Shown: piece by piece, positions 46,420 to 53,202 of the stretch | Position numbering within the stretch: the first letter of the stretch is position 1 | How the letters are laid out: each line of letters starts with the position of its first letter | DNA from: SpSt-333 sp040751955 | GTDB lineage: Bacteria; Bacteroidota; Ignavibacteria; UBA10030; UBA8401 | Direction of reading: 5' to 3' | DNA length: 64,000 nucleotides | Assembly (NCBI GenBank): GCA_040751955.1 | Contig: JBFMFY010000010.1 | Coordinates: forward strand, 1-64,000 | The notes under the pieces: model-generated | What the model was told of the DNA's origin: nothing | The model's input: the letters and a program-made list of their open reading frames with translations, nothing else | Databases searched by the model: none | Translations under genes and position numbers: made by a program

Positions 46420-46654
46420 TTACTCGGAATAAAATTCTTTTTTCAATTCTTCTTCATTGATATACCTGCTCGCTTGTCTGATGATCGCATGAAGCGTGCC
46501 AGTATCGATTAATGGTCAGTGTCTGTTTTTCAAGAGCGGTGGGATTCCTTCAGAGTTTGACGTGACTACCACGCTGCGAGATAACTGCAAAACCGAACTT
46601 CATAAGAATTGCAACAACTTCTTTACCAGAAAGTCGTTTTAACTTAGGCGGCAT
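46420..46654 (-). pseudogene. hicA: Decayed HicA toxin gene
   Basis: On the minus strand, ATG 46654 begins PPKLKRLSGKEVVAILMKFGF and continues to SQRGSHVKL with the HicA catalytic His, then meets a TGA where HicA normally has Arg. The same frame then reads NPTALEKQTLTI, and the characteristic C-terminus IDTGTLHAIIRQASRYI plus NEEELKKEFYSE continues in another frame to TAA at 46420-46422. So there is one premature stop and at least one frameshift with loss of a few codons. The start overlaps the end of hicB by 11 bases, the normal hicBA arrangement. The toxin, an mRNA-cleaving RNase, is almost certainly inactive. Confidence 0.88.
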
Positions 46655-46880
46655 ATGCAGGTTCAACTTCCATCGTGACTACGAGCGCCGGATTTTTTAT
46701 AAAGCCCATCGCTTCATGATCTTCTCCATCAAAGTGAAGCGCAACCGCTTCCTGCAAATTTGCGATCACCTCATCAATTGTCTTTCCTTGCGTCACCACG
46801 TTGATGCCGATACACTCGGCAACAAGCAACTGTTCTCCCTTGCTGATCACAGCGGTAATCGTGTGCTTTAGATTTTTCAT
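46644..46880 (-). CDS. hicB: HicB-family antitoxin (partner toxin decayed)
   Basis: A 78-aa HicB-type antitoxin. The N-terminal partial RNase-H-like fold shows ITAVISKGEQLLVAECIGINVVTQG, then TIDEVIANLQEAVALHF, the two signatures of HicB. It lacks a C-terminal DNA-binding extension, so it is a short HicB form. In an intact system it would bind and inhibit HicA and repress the operon. Here the overlapping hicA is broken, so HicB is either a relic or an antitoxin against HicA toxins encoded elsewhere. The reading frame is intact, with a well-placed GAGAGA-rich ribosome site upstream on the minus strand. Confidence 0.85.
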   Translation of the reverse strand: MKNLKHTITAVISKGEQLLVAECIGINVVTQGKTIDEVIANLQEAVALHFDGEDHEAMGFIKNPALVVTMEVEPAYAA

Positions 46881-47231
46881 GTTCGTCTCTCTCTTCGTTT
46901 GCTCTCGTTATCTGATGCAAGATATATAAAATGCCGTCTGTTTTCAATTCTTCTGCGCCTCTTTCGACGCGGAGCGTCAGCAGTTGCCTTCCCACGCAGA
47001 GTGTAAAAACAAGGCGTAGAGTCCCGTGATGATCCAGATACGATACAGCACGCCGGCGAGTCGGGCGGTTTTCTTCGTTGGGTTTATGGTATCTCTCCGT
47101 TAGTTTGTATGGACTCTATCTACTCGCGATACGATGAATATGTTCCATACATCTCGTTCCTGAGGTCTCTTTGAAGTGATGTTTTTTCGACGCTGAGCGT
47201 TAGAAGTTACATCTCCACCGGAGCGTGGGAA
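46881..47231. other. Gene-free 351-base gap with two related short repeats
   Basis: No gene is supported. Two similar segments, around 46968-47005 (TTCGACGCGGAGCGTCAGCA) and 47188-47232 (TTCGACGCTGAGCGTTAGAA), each continue into a CCCACGC/GCGTGGGA-type sequence. They resemble the common intergenic 'TTCCCACGCTC...GACGCT' repeats of many bacteria. Otherwise nothing recognisable; the gap separates the toxin-antitoxin remnant from the ATPase/nuclease cassette. Confidence 0.5.
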
Positions 47232-47816
47232 CTAAATGACCTGTGAATCTTTGAGAATGGATCTTAATCTTTTTCTAATATTTTTTTCGATCCCAAAAGA
47301 TTTATTTTTACACTCAAATATTAGATCCCGACTATTCAATCGATCTAAATCCTTCATCATGTCATTTACATTATAAGTTTGACTATAGGACCCCATCCTG
47401 TACTCTGAGATATCGTTTACCTCACTAATTGATTTTATTCGTTCAACGTATAATTTTTCAAACTTCTTCCAATTACAAATAATAAGTCCTTTTGAACTTA
47501 AAGCAATCAAATAGTCGGGTGAAGCTAATTGCGATTTAGGATGAATCCAATTTCTAAATTGATGTTTAGTAAAATTGATTTTATTTAGTTTCACTTCAAA
47601 GGACAATATACAATTAGAATTTTTGTAAAAGAGGATATCTCCCGAGAGTTTCTTTGTCCCATCTGGGTTCACGTAAGCAGGTACGACATTTGAAAGAGAA
47701 TATAGTGTTGGTAACAAATATGTTGCAACGAAGTGATGTTCGCCTGGGATTCTCATTCCCTCGTTATGATTCATTAATAAAAATCTATCAATATAGTTTT
47801 TAAGAGTTCTCACCAT
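47232..47816 (-). CDS. Putative PD-(D/E)xK nuclease-like protein of a two-gene cassette
   Basis: A 194-aa protein with no family I can name. Its order of acidic and basic residues fits a PD-(D/E)xK nuclease fold: E26 in a helix (GEHHFVATYLLP), D60 at a strand start (LSGDILFYK), then E74-x-K76 (SFEVKLN), followed by a helix and FRNWI. The rest is charged and helical. It lies 17 bases downstream of the GHKL-ATPase gene on the same strand and shares its low GC content (about one third), unlike neighbouring genes. The pair therefore looks horizontally acquired and functionally linked. A role as the effector or partner nuclease in a defence or restriction-like system is inference. Confidence 0.65.
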   Translation of the reverse strand: MVRTLKNYIDRFLLMNHNEGMRIPGEHHFVATYLLPTLYSLSNVVPAYVNPDGTKKLSGDILFYKNSNCILSFEVKLNKINFTKHQFRNWIHPKSQLASPDYLIALSSKGLIICNWKKFEKLYVERIKSISEVNDISEYRMGSYSQTYNVNDMMKDLDRLNSRDLIFECKNKSFGIEKNIRKRLRSILKDSQVI

Positions 47817-47833
47817 TTCAGAAAGAAATTGAA

Positions 47834-49588
47834 TTAAAGATTTAGTATTTCGAGAATCTTTTCAAACCGCATTCTGGTTTTTTGCAATATCTCACTAAAA
47901 CTCCATAAATAAAGATGTCCTGCAGCAAGTTTGTCTTTGATTGAAAGAACATCAGTATCATATGTCCGACCAATAACAAATGTCTCGAATTTAATGCTAG
48001 GTCTATGTTTTGAAAGTATACCTTCATATTTTAATGCCTGAGTAACGTGATCCATTGTTACTCTAACTTTAGGTCTTTTAAATTCTAGTACTATCGCTTC
48101 ATTCCCACCGTCCCGCGATCGACATATTACGTCAGGCCGCTCATCTTTGTTTTTCGCGTAAAGGTTGTCAAAATGATTGTCGAGTACTGTTTTCAACGGT
48201 TTATCGGTTGACCATAATTCAAGACCTTCTCGAATAAGCCAGAGATTCCCTTCAATCAATTTATGAACTTCAATTTCCAGAGATTTTTCACTATTAACTA
48301 ATTCTTCAAGTTTTTTTATAATATTTATTTGATCACGTATTATCTCGGTAACGTTGTTCATTTGGCGTAATCCCCAATCCTTAATCAATTCTGCCAGCTT
48401 TTGAACATCGTTAGAATCAGCGTGTATAATTGAATTCATCAATTCTCGCAATACATTTGAATCAAAATATTTAATTATCCAATCAACAAGTTCATTAATC
48501 TCCTCGTCGCTAGCGAGTTTTGACTTTGATATTACAGCTTCAATTACCGATCGTGCCTTTGTGCGAATATGCAAGGGGAGTTTTTGTAATTTTTCTTGAA
48601 TGGCTGGCACTTCTATTATTTTTTTAGTTCTTTTTCCCTCAGCTTCTTTCTCCAATTCGTCTACAACACCTTTGAAGAAGTCATGAAGATATAACTTGAG
48701 TATTTCAACTTCTTCGGCTTCCTCAAGAAAATTATCTCTACTGGTATTTATGAAAGGATCGAGAAAATCAGCATTTATTTCTCCCACTATTTTTTCTGCT
48801 GAAAAGGAAAAGTGGCTCCTCTTTTCTAAACCAAATAATGAGGGCTCTGTAACAGCTCTTTGACGCACTCTAATTATTACTCCCGCCTGTTTTTGCCTAA
48901 CACTTGCAATTACATAATATCCCTTAATTGGTCCTATTCCCTCAAAAGTGTGGTCAATTGGTATTTTTATACCCTCTACGTCATCTGCCGAACATGGTAT
49001 TCTATTAACTCGAATTGTAAAATCCGGAATATTTGGTAACGACTTAAAAAGATGAGCCCTAAGTTTTGGAACTTCAAAAGGTCTCATTTTTTCTGAAAGA
49101 TCTTTAAGTATAAGAGTTGTTCCGTGTGCTTCAGACGTAGTTTCGGTGGATACATTAATTTCACATTCTTCGATATTTTTAAAGTCGTCAAAATATTCCT
49201 TTTTTAGTTCGATTGTTGAAAGAATGTTATTTTTGACAGTTTTAATAATGATTGTATTTGCTATTCCAAAAGCAGCCAGCTTACCAATTCCTTTATTGCC
49301 GATAACCTTTCTTTTCTTTTTCTCCGAAACATCAGAATCATTGCGTCTATTAAATCCTATATAAAGATACTTATCACGAATATCGTCAGGTGTCATTCCA
49401 TTACCATCATCTTTTAGGGTAATTTGGTTTGCGATATTGAAATTCTCAGGCATTTCAATTTGAATATTCTCAGCATCGGCATCATAACAATTACTACAAA
49501 GTTCAGCAAGACATTTGTTAATGCTCGAGTAAGCTGACACGCCTAAATGATCGAGTATTCTTGGTGATATAGTAAAATGTGTTTTCAT
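47834..49588 (-). CDS. GHKL (Hsp90/MORC-like) ATPase fused to a C-terminal PD-(D/E)xK nuclease-like domain
   Basis: A 584-aa protein. The N-terminal ATPase has all Bergerat-fold motifs: N-box CLAELCSNCYDAD (E29, N33, D36), G1 DDGNGM (60-65), G2 GNKGIGKLAAFG (97-108) and a G3-like AHGTTLILKDLSE. A transducer-like middle domain (about 200-330) and a helical, probably coiled-coil stretch (about 330-440) follow. The C-terminal 130 residues resemble Shedu-type nucleases: LIEGNLWLIREGLELW, then D486 (ERPDVIC) and E502-x-K504 (VLEFKRPK). GHKL ATPases of the MORC/MutL-like class are known in prokaryotic restriction and defence loci. AT-rich composition contrasts with the surroundings. Clear domains, unknown system. 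Confidence 0.8.
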   Translation of the reverse strand: MKTHFTISPRILDHLGVSAYSSINKCLAELCSNCYDADAENIQIEMPENFNIANQITLKDDGNGMTPDDIRDKYLYIGFNRRNDSDVSEKKKRKVIGNKGIGKLAAFGIANTIIIKTVKNNILSTIELKKEYFDDFKNIEECEINVSTETTSEAHGTTLILKDLSEKMRPFEVPKLRAHLFKSLPNIPDFTIRVNRIPCSADDVEGIKIPIDHTFEGIGPIKGYYVIASVRQKQAGVIIRVRQRAVTEPSLFGLEKRSHFSFSAEKIVGEINADFLDPFINTSRDNFLEEAEEVEILKLYLHDFFKGVVDELEKEAEGKRTKKIIEVPAIQEKLQKLPLHIRTKARSVIEAVISKSKLASDEEINELVDWIIKYFDSNVLRELMNSIIHADSNDVQKLAELIKDWGLRQMNNVTEIIRDQINIIKKLEELVNSEKSLEIEVHKLIEGNLWLIREGLELWSTDKPLKTVLDNHFDNLYAKNKDERPDVICRSRDGGNEAIVLEFKRPKVRVTMDHVTQALKYEGILSKHRPSIKFETFVIGRTYDTDVLSIKDKLAAGHLYLWSFSEILQKTRMRFEKILEILNL

Positions 49589-49877
49589 ATGGTACTAATT
49601 GATGGTAATATCCCCCCGCCAATCTATCAAACACTCCCCACTAATTCAATACGCGATAGCGTATGCGCTGTAGCAGGAGAGAAGCGGGTGGGTACCGTCT
49701 TTGACACGCCCCCGACCCCTCTCGCTTGCGCTCAATCCCTGCACACAGAGGGGAGATGATCCTCAAACCCCAAACCTCAAACCTCTTCTTAATCTCAAGA
49801 ATCACTCCGATTTCATTTCCATCTCTGCAAAAAATAAAGTGCAATTCGCCAAAAAAACCCAATTTCTTTGTCCGATT

Positions 49878-49894
49878 TTGGCATTAAACTTGCC
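49878..49894 (+). promoter_or_regulatory. Candidate sigma-54 (-24/-12) promoter upstream of ccoI
   Basis: TTGGCATTAAACTTGCC has GG (49880-49881) and GC (49892-49893) exactly 10 bases apart, and both half-sites match TTGGCA and TTGC. It points toward ccoI, about 260 bases upstream of its start. One site of this quality can arise by chance and no enhancer site was identified. Confidence 0.35.
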
Positions 49895-49941
49895 GAATGA
49901 TTGGAATATCTCTGAGTTCATAACCATATCCAAAAAAAATA

Positions 49942-50054
49942 GTCATTGCGAGGAGGAGTGTTCGTCATGGTGAGCGAAGTCGGACCATGACACGACGACG
50001 AAGCAATCTTATAAATTCAGAAGATTGCTTCGACAGAAAACGTCTCTCAATGAC
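49942..50054. repeat. Palindromic dispersed repeat (GTCATTGCGAGG type)
   Basis: Outer ends GTCATTGCGAGG and TCTCAATGAC, with an inner inverted pair GAAGCAATCTT and AAGATTGCTTC. Same type as the element at 55326. Confidence 0.65.
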
Positions 50055-50150
50055 ATTGATTGAGTGTTGTGAGATGGTTTCTGATTAGATGATGTCAAGC
50101 CCTACAAGTTGGTACGGTATGATGACTCAGAGAGTACACAATCTTCTGGT

Positions 50151-52709
50151 ATGGAGAGCTTTCGTCAACCCCCAACAGCGGTGAGCACCTGCTATCATTG
50201 CGGCGATTCTATTCGCGGCGAGCGGGTGGAGTACGACGGCAAACTTTTTTGCTGCTCTGGTTGTAAAGTGGTGTACGAGATCCTCGAACAAAATAATCTG
50301 TGCAATTATTATTCTCTCGAACGATCTCCGGGCGTGCAGCCCTCTTCCATTGAAAGCGCCCGCTTCGATTATCTTGCGGACGAACTTGTGCAGAAACAGC
50401 TGCTCAATTTCAGCGACGGCAAGCACGCAAACGTCACACTAACACTTCGTTCCATCCATTGCAGTTCCTGCATCTGGCTGTTGGAACATCTCTACCGGCT
50501 CGATGCTGGAGTGACATCTTCGCGGGTTGATTTTCTCAAAAAGCAGGTGACAGTTTCGTTTGACCAAACCAGAACGTCGCTGAAAAATATAGTCGTACTG
50601 CTTGCGAGCATAGGCTATGAACCGGAGCTGCGTCACGACGCAGTTGAGAAAAAAGAGGAGAGCACGGCAACGCGCTCATTGTATTACAAGATCGGTATTG
50701 CGGCATTCTGTTTCGGCAACTCGATGCTTTTCAGTTTTCCGGAATATCTCGGCGTCGATCCGAGCGAGACCGTGCTGAGGGAATTGTTCTCGTATCTCAA
50801 TCTGCTCCTTGGCATTCCGGTCTTCTTCTACTGCAGCGCCGATTATTTCAAATCGTCGTGGCTCGGACTGAAACGTGGGATCATCAATATCGACCTGCCG
50901 ATTGGGCTCGGGATTGTGGTTCTCTTTGGAAGAAGTGCGTATGAAATTTTAACGCAGACTGGTGCGGGATTTATCGATTCGCTCTGCGGATTGCTTTTCT
51001 TTTTGTTGCTCGGCAGAGTATTTCAGAACAAGACGTACGACAGGATGAACTTCGAGCGGAATTACAAATCGTACTTCCCGATCTCCGTTACTGTAAAAAA
51101 GAACGACGTGGAAACGACCATTCCGATATCGTCATTGGTAAAGGGACAACGGATCGTCATCCGAAATAACGAGATCATTCCCGCCGATGCTATGCTGATG
51201 CGCGGCGATGCGTCGATCGATTACAGTTTCGTCACGGGAGAATCGAAGCCGGTGGAAAAAGTGCTCGGAGAGATGATCTATGCGGGGGGAAGACAAGTCG
51301 GCGGCATCATCGAGCTGGAAGTGATGAAAGAGGTGTCGCAAAGTTATCTGACACAGATGTGGAATCAATGCAGCACAGCGGAAAAAGAGGGGGGGCAATT
51401 GTCGGAGTTGTCGAATGCCGTCGGAAAGTATTTTACATACGCCGTACTGCTCGTATCCACATTGGTGGGATTGTACTGGCTGCAGTACGATGTAACGACG
51501 GCGATCAACGCATTTACCGGAATACTGATTGTTGCATGTCCCTGCGCGCTGGCAATTTCGATTCCGTTCACACTCGGCACAGCGCTGCGTATTTACGGCA
51601 GGAACAATTTTTATTTGAAAAACACCGCCGTCATCGAATCGCTTTCGAAGATCGATACGATTGTTTTCGATAAAACCGGCACACTCACACACCCGCAGCA
51701 TGCGTCGGTGGAGTTTGTGGGGAATGCGTTAGAGGAACATGAGTATCGTTTCATTTATTCCGTTGCAAAGAATTCGATGCATCCACTGAGCAAAGTGATC
51801 TCTGATTATCTGAGTGGTGAGTTGATCCGCCGTCATTCCGGCAATGTCATTCTGAATCCCGACAAAGTCGGGATGAAGAATCCGGAAGAGTCACAGGACC
51901 GGATTCTTCGTCGTCCCGATTCCATCGGGACCCCTCAGAATGACAACAGAGCAAGTATTACCCACATCGAAGCGCATATCGTCCAACAGTTCACCGAGAC
52001 GATGGGAAAAGGGATCAGCGGCAGTGTGAAAGGGCATCGCATCAAATTGGGATCGCGGGAATTTGCAGGTCGCTCATATCCGCATCAGCGCACTGTGAAC
52101 GAAAGCAGAGTGTATCTTACGATTGATGAGAAGGGGCGAGGATATTTTTCAATCAGAAATATCTACCGCGACGGACTTAAAATGACGGCGAACGAACTGA
52201 AAAAAAAATATTCTCTCTTCATCCTTTCCGGCGATAACGAATCGGAGCGTGTGCGGCTTCGCTCAATCTTCCCGAAGAACACGATGATGCTTTTCAACCA
52301 GATGCCGAGCGACAAGATGGAAGCGGTGAAGTATCTGCGCGAAAAGAAGAAGCATGTGTTGATGTTGGGAGATGGATTGAACGATGCCGGGGCGCTGCTG
52401 CAGAGCAATGTCGGGATTGCCGTTACGGAAGATATCGCACAGTTCACCCCCTCATCCGATGCGATTCTTGCCGGGAGTTCGTTCAGCATGTTGCCGAGGA
52501 TTATGAAATTCAGCAAGGCATGCATCACGATCGTTAAAGGGAGTTTCGGATTTGCGTTCATGTACAATCTGTTCGCACTTTACTTTGCGGTGCAAGGTCA
52601 GTTATCTCCCATTATTGCGGCGGTACTGATGCCGGCAAGTTCCATTACAATCGTTGTGTTGACGACCGGGTTGACGCGGCTGTTTGCACGGAGGTGGGGA
52701 TTGTTGTGA
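50151..52709 (+). CDS. ccoI: CcoI/FixI-type copper-transporting P1B-ATPase carrying an in-frame repeat insertion
   Basis: An 852-aa membrane pump that supplies copper for cbb3 oxidase assembly. It has an N-terminal Cys-rich domain (CYHCGDS, CCSGCK), an HMA domain with HCSSCIW, eight predicted helices with the CPC metal site (463-465), the phosphorylation motif DKTGTLTHP (D507), the HP motif NSMHPLS and GDGLND (from 740). Residues 566-598 are encoded by a 99-base palindromic repeat inserted in frame in the nucleotide-binding domain, between DYLSGE and FTETMGKGISG, where relatives have a short loop. The pump could still fold, since the site is a surface loop, but activity is uncertain. TTG 50109 is an alternative start. 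The gene opens the cco cluster. Confidence 0.93.
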   Translation: MESFRQPPTAVSTCYHCGDSIRGERVEYDGKLFCCSGCKVVYEILEQNNLCNYYSLERSPGVQPSSIESARFDYLADELVQKQLLNFSDGKHANVTLTLRSIHCSSCIWLLEHLYRLDAGVTSSRVDFLKKQVTVSFDQTRTSLKNIVVLLASIGYEPELRHDAVEKKEESTATRSLYYKIGIAAFCFGNSMLFSFPEYLGVDPSETVLRELFSYLNLLLGIPVFFYCSADYFKSSWLGLKRGIINIDLPIGLGIVVLFGRSAYEILTQTGAGFIDSLCGLLFFLLLGRVFQNKTYDRMNFERNYKSYFPISVTVKKNDVETTIPISSLVKGQRIVIRNNEIIPADAMLMRGDASIDYSFVTGESKPVEKVLGEMIYAGGRQVGGIIELEVMKEVSQSYLTQMWNQCSTAEKEGGQLSELSNAVGKYFTYAVLLVSTLVGLYWLQYDVTTAINAFTGILIVACPCALAISIPFTLGTALRIYGRNNFYLKNTAVIESLSKIDTIVFDKTGTLTHPQHASVEFVGNALEEHEYRFIYSVAKNSMHPLSKVISDYLSGELIRRHSGNVILNPDKVGMKNPEESQDRILRRPDSIGTPQNDNRASITHIEAHIVQQFTETMGKGISGSVKGHRIKLGSREFAGRSYPHQRTVNESRVYLTIDEKGRGYFSIRNIYRDGLKMTANELKKKYSLFILSGDNESERVRLRSIFPKNTMMLFNQMPSDKMEAVKYLREKKKHVLMLGDGLNDAGALLQSNVGIAVTEDIAQFTPSSDAILAGSSFSMLPRIMKFSKACITIVKGSFGFAFMYNLFALYFAVQGQLSPIIAAVLMPASSITIVVLTTGLTRLFARRWGLL
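51846..51944. repeat. Palindromic repeat inserted in frame inside ccoI
   Basis: 99 bases (33 codons) from GTCATTCTGA to TCAGAATGAC. Nested inverted arms are TCCCGAC with GTCGGGA on the left, TCCCGAT with ATCGGGA on the right, and GAAGAATCCGG against CCGGATTCTTC across the centre. It belongs to the family seen between genes at 58361 and 60859. The length is a multiple of three and the read frame has no stop. Confidence 0.85.
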
Positions 52710-52784
52710 GGCGGAATGCACTAAAAAGCAGAGTCGAAAGATTAATCATTGTTATTTTGAACGCATTGACGTACGAAAATGTAT

Positions 52785-52886
52785 GTGTCAGGTTGAGCGA
52801 AGCGAAACATCTGGTCTGTGTGCTGGATGTTTACCCACGCTGCGACCAGATTCTTCATCCCGCTAAAGCGGGATTCAGAATGACAC
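52785..52886. repeat. Palindromic dispersed repeat between ccoI and ccoS
   Basis: Starts GTGTCAGGTTGAGCGAAGCG and ends TTCAGAATGACAC. Inner arms are ATCTGGTC with GACCAGAT and TCCCGC with GCGGGA. No coding content. Confidence 0.6.
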
Positions 52887-52907
52887 GTAATTAAATCAAA
52901 AAATATT

Positions 52908-53084
52908 ATGTCAGTCATCGCACTGTTGATCGGTTGCAGTTTTATTATCGCCACAGTGTTTCTCGCGGCATTCCTCTGGGCGGTAAAGAGCGGGCAGTAC
53001 GAAGACAAGTACACGCCGAAGGTAAGGATTTTGCTGGATGTTGAGGAGCAAAACACAGAGGCACAGAAGCACAGAGAAAAATAA
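52908..53084 (+). CDS. ccoS: cbb3-type oxidase assembly protein CcoS
   Basis: A 58-aa single-span membrane protein. It begins SVIALLIGCSFIIATVFLAA and continues FLWAVKSGQYEDKYTPKVRI, the CcoS pattern of one N-terminal helix followed by GQ(Y/F)xD. CcoS is needed for heme and copper insertion into cbb3 oxidase. It lies between ccoI and the fused ccoNO gene, its usual neighbourhood. The acidic tail (LLDVEEQNTEAQKHREK) is longer than in many homologues. No ribosome site is evident ahead of ATG 52908. Confidence 0.88.
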   Translation: MSVIALLIGCSFIIATVFLAAFLWAVKSGQYEDKYTPKVRILLDVEEQNTEAQKHREK

Positions 53085-53102
53085 AGGAGACCCCCTTTCA
53101 GT

Positions 53103-53152
53103 CTCCCCCTTTCAGGGGGAGAAGTATTGTTCCCTCCCCTGAAAGGGGAGGG
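53103..53152. repeat. Tandem pair of C/G-rich palindromes upstream of ccoNO
   Basis: CTCCCCC-TTTCA-GGGGGAG (53103-53121) and CCCTCCCC-TGAAA-GGGGAGGG (53132-53152) are two perfect hairpins with complementary loops (TTTCA/TGAAA), followed by TTAGGGTGGGGT. This is a recognisable dispersed intergenic repeat type. It lacks a T-run and is not a clear terminator. Confidence 0.6.
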
Positions 53153-53202
53153 TTAGGGTGGGGTCAAACAATTACTTTCAAACTTCATCAGTCGAGGTCT
53201 TA

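Larger units (their letters stand above)
49589..50150. other. Gap of about 560 bases before ccoI
   Basis: No gene is supported. It holds a GC-rich stretch with no clear feature (49600-49760), an A/T-rich stretch, a candidate sigma-54 promoter at 49878-49894, a palindromic GTCATTGCGAGG-type repeat at 49942-50054, and the unassigned lead-in to ccoI. Confidence 0.5.

Noticed and set aside
53103..53152. The C/G-rich hairpins upstream of ccoNO considered as terminators of the ccoI-ccoS unit.
   Set aside because: Neither is followed by a T-run, and the TTTCA/TGAAA loop pair and TTAGGGTGGGGT tail mark a dispersed repeat.
53158..53202. An upstream in-frame start for ccoNO adding 15 residues.
   Set aside because: The added part is encoded just after the tandem GGGGAG palindromes and lacks conservation; ATG 53203 has a ribosome site and starts at the conserved YDNKIVRDF.
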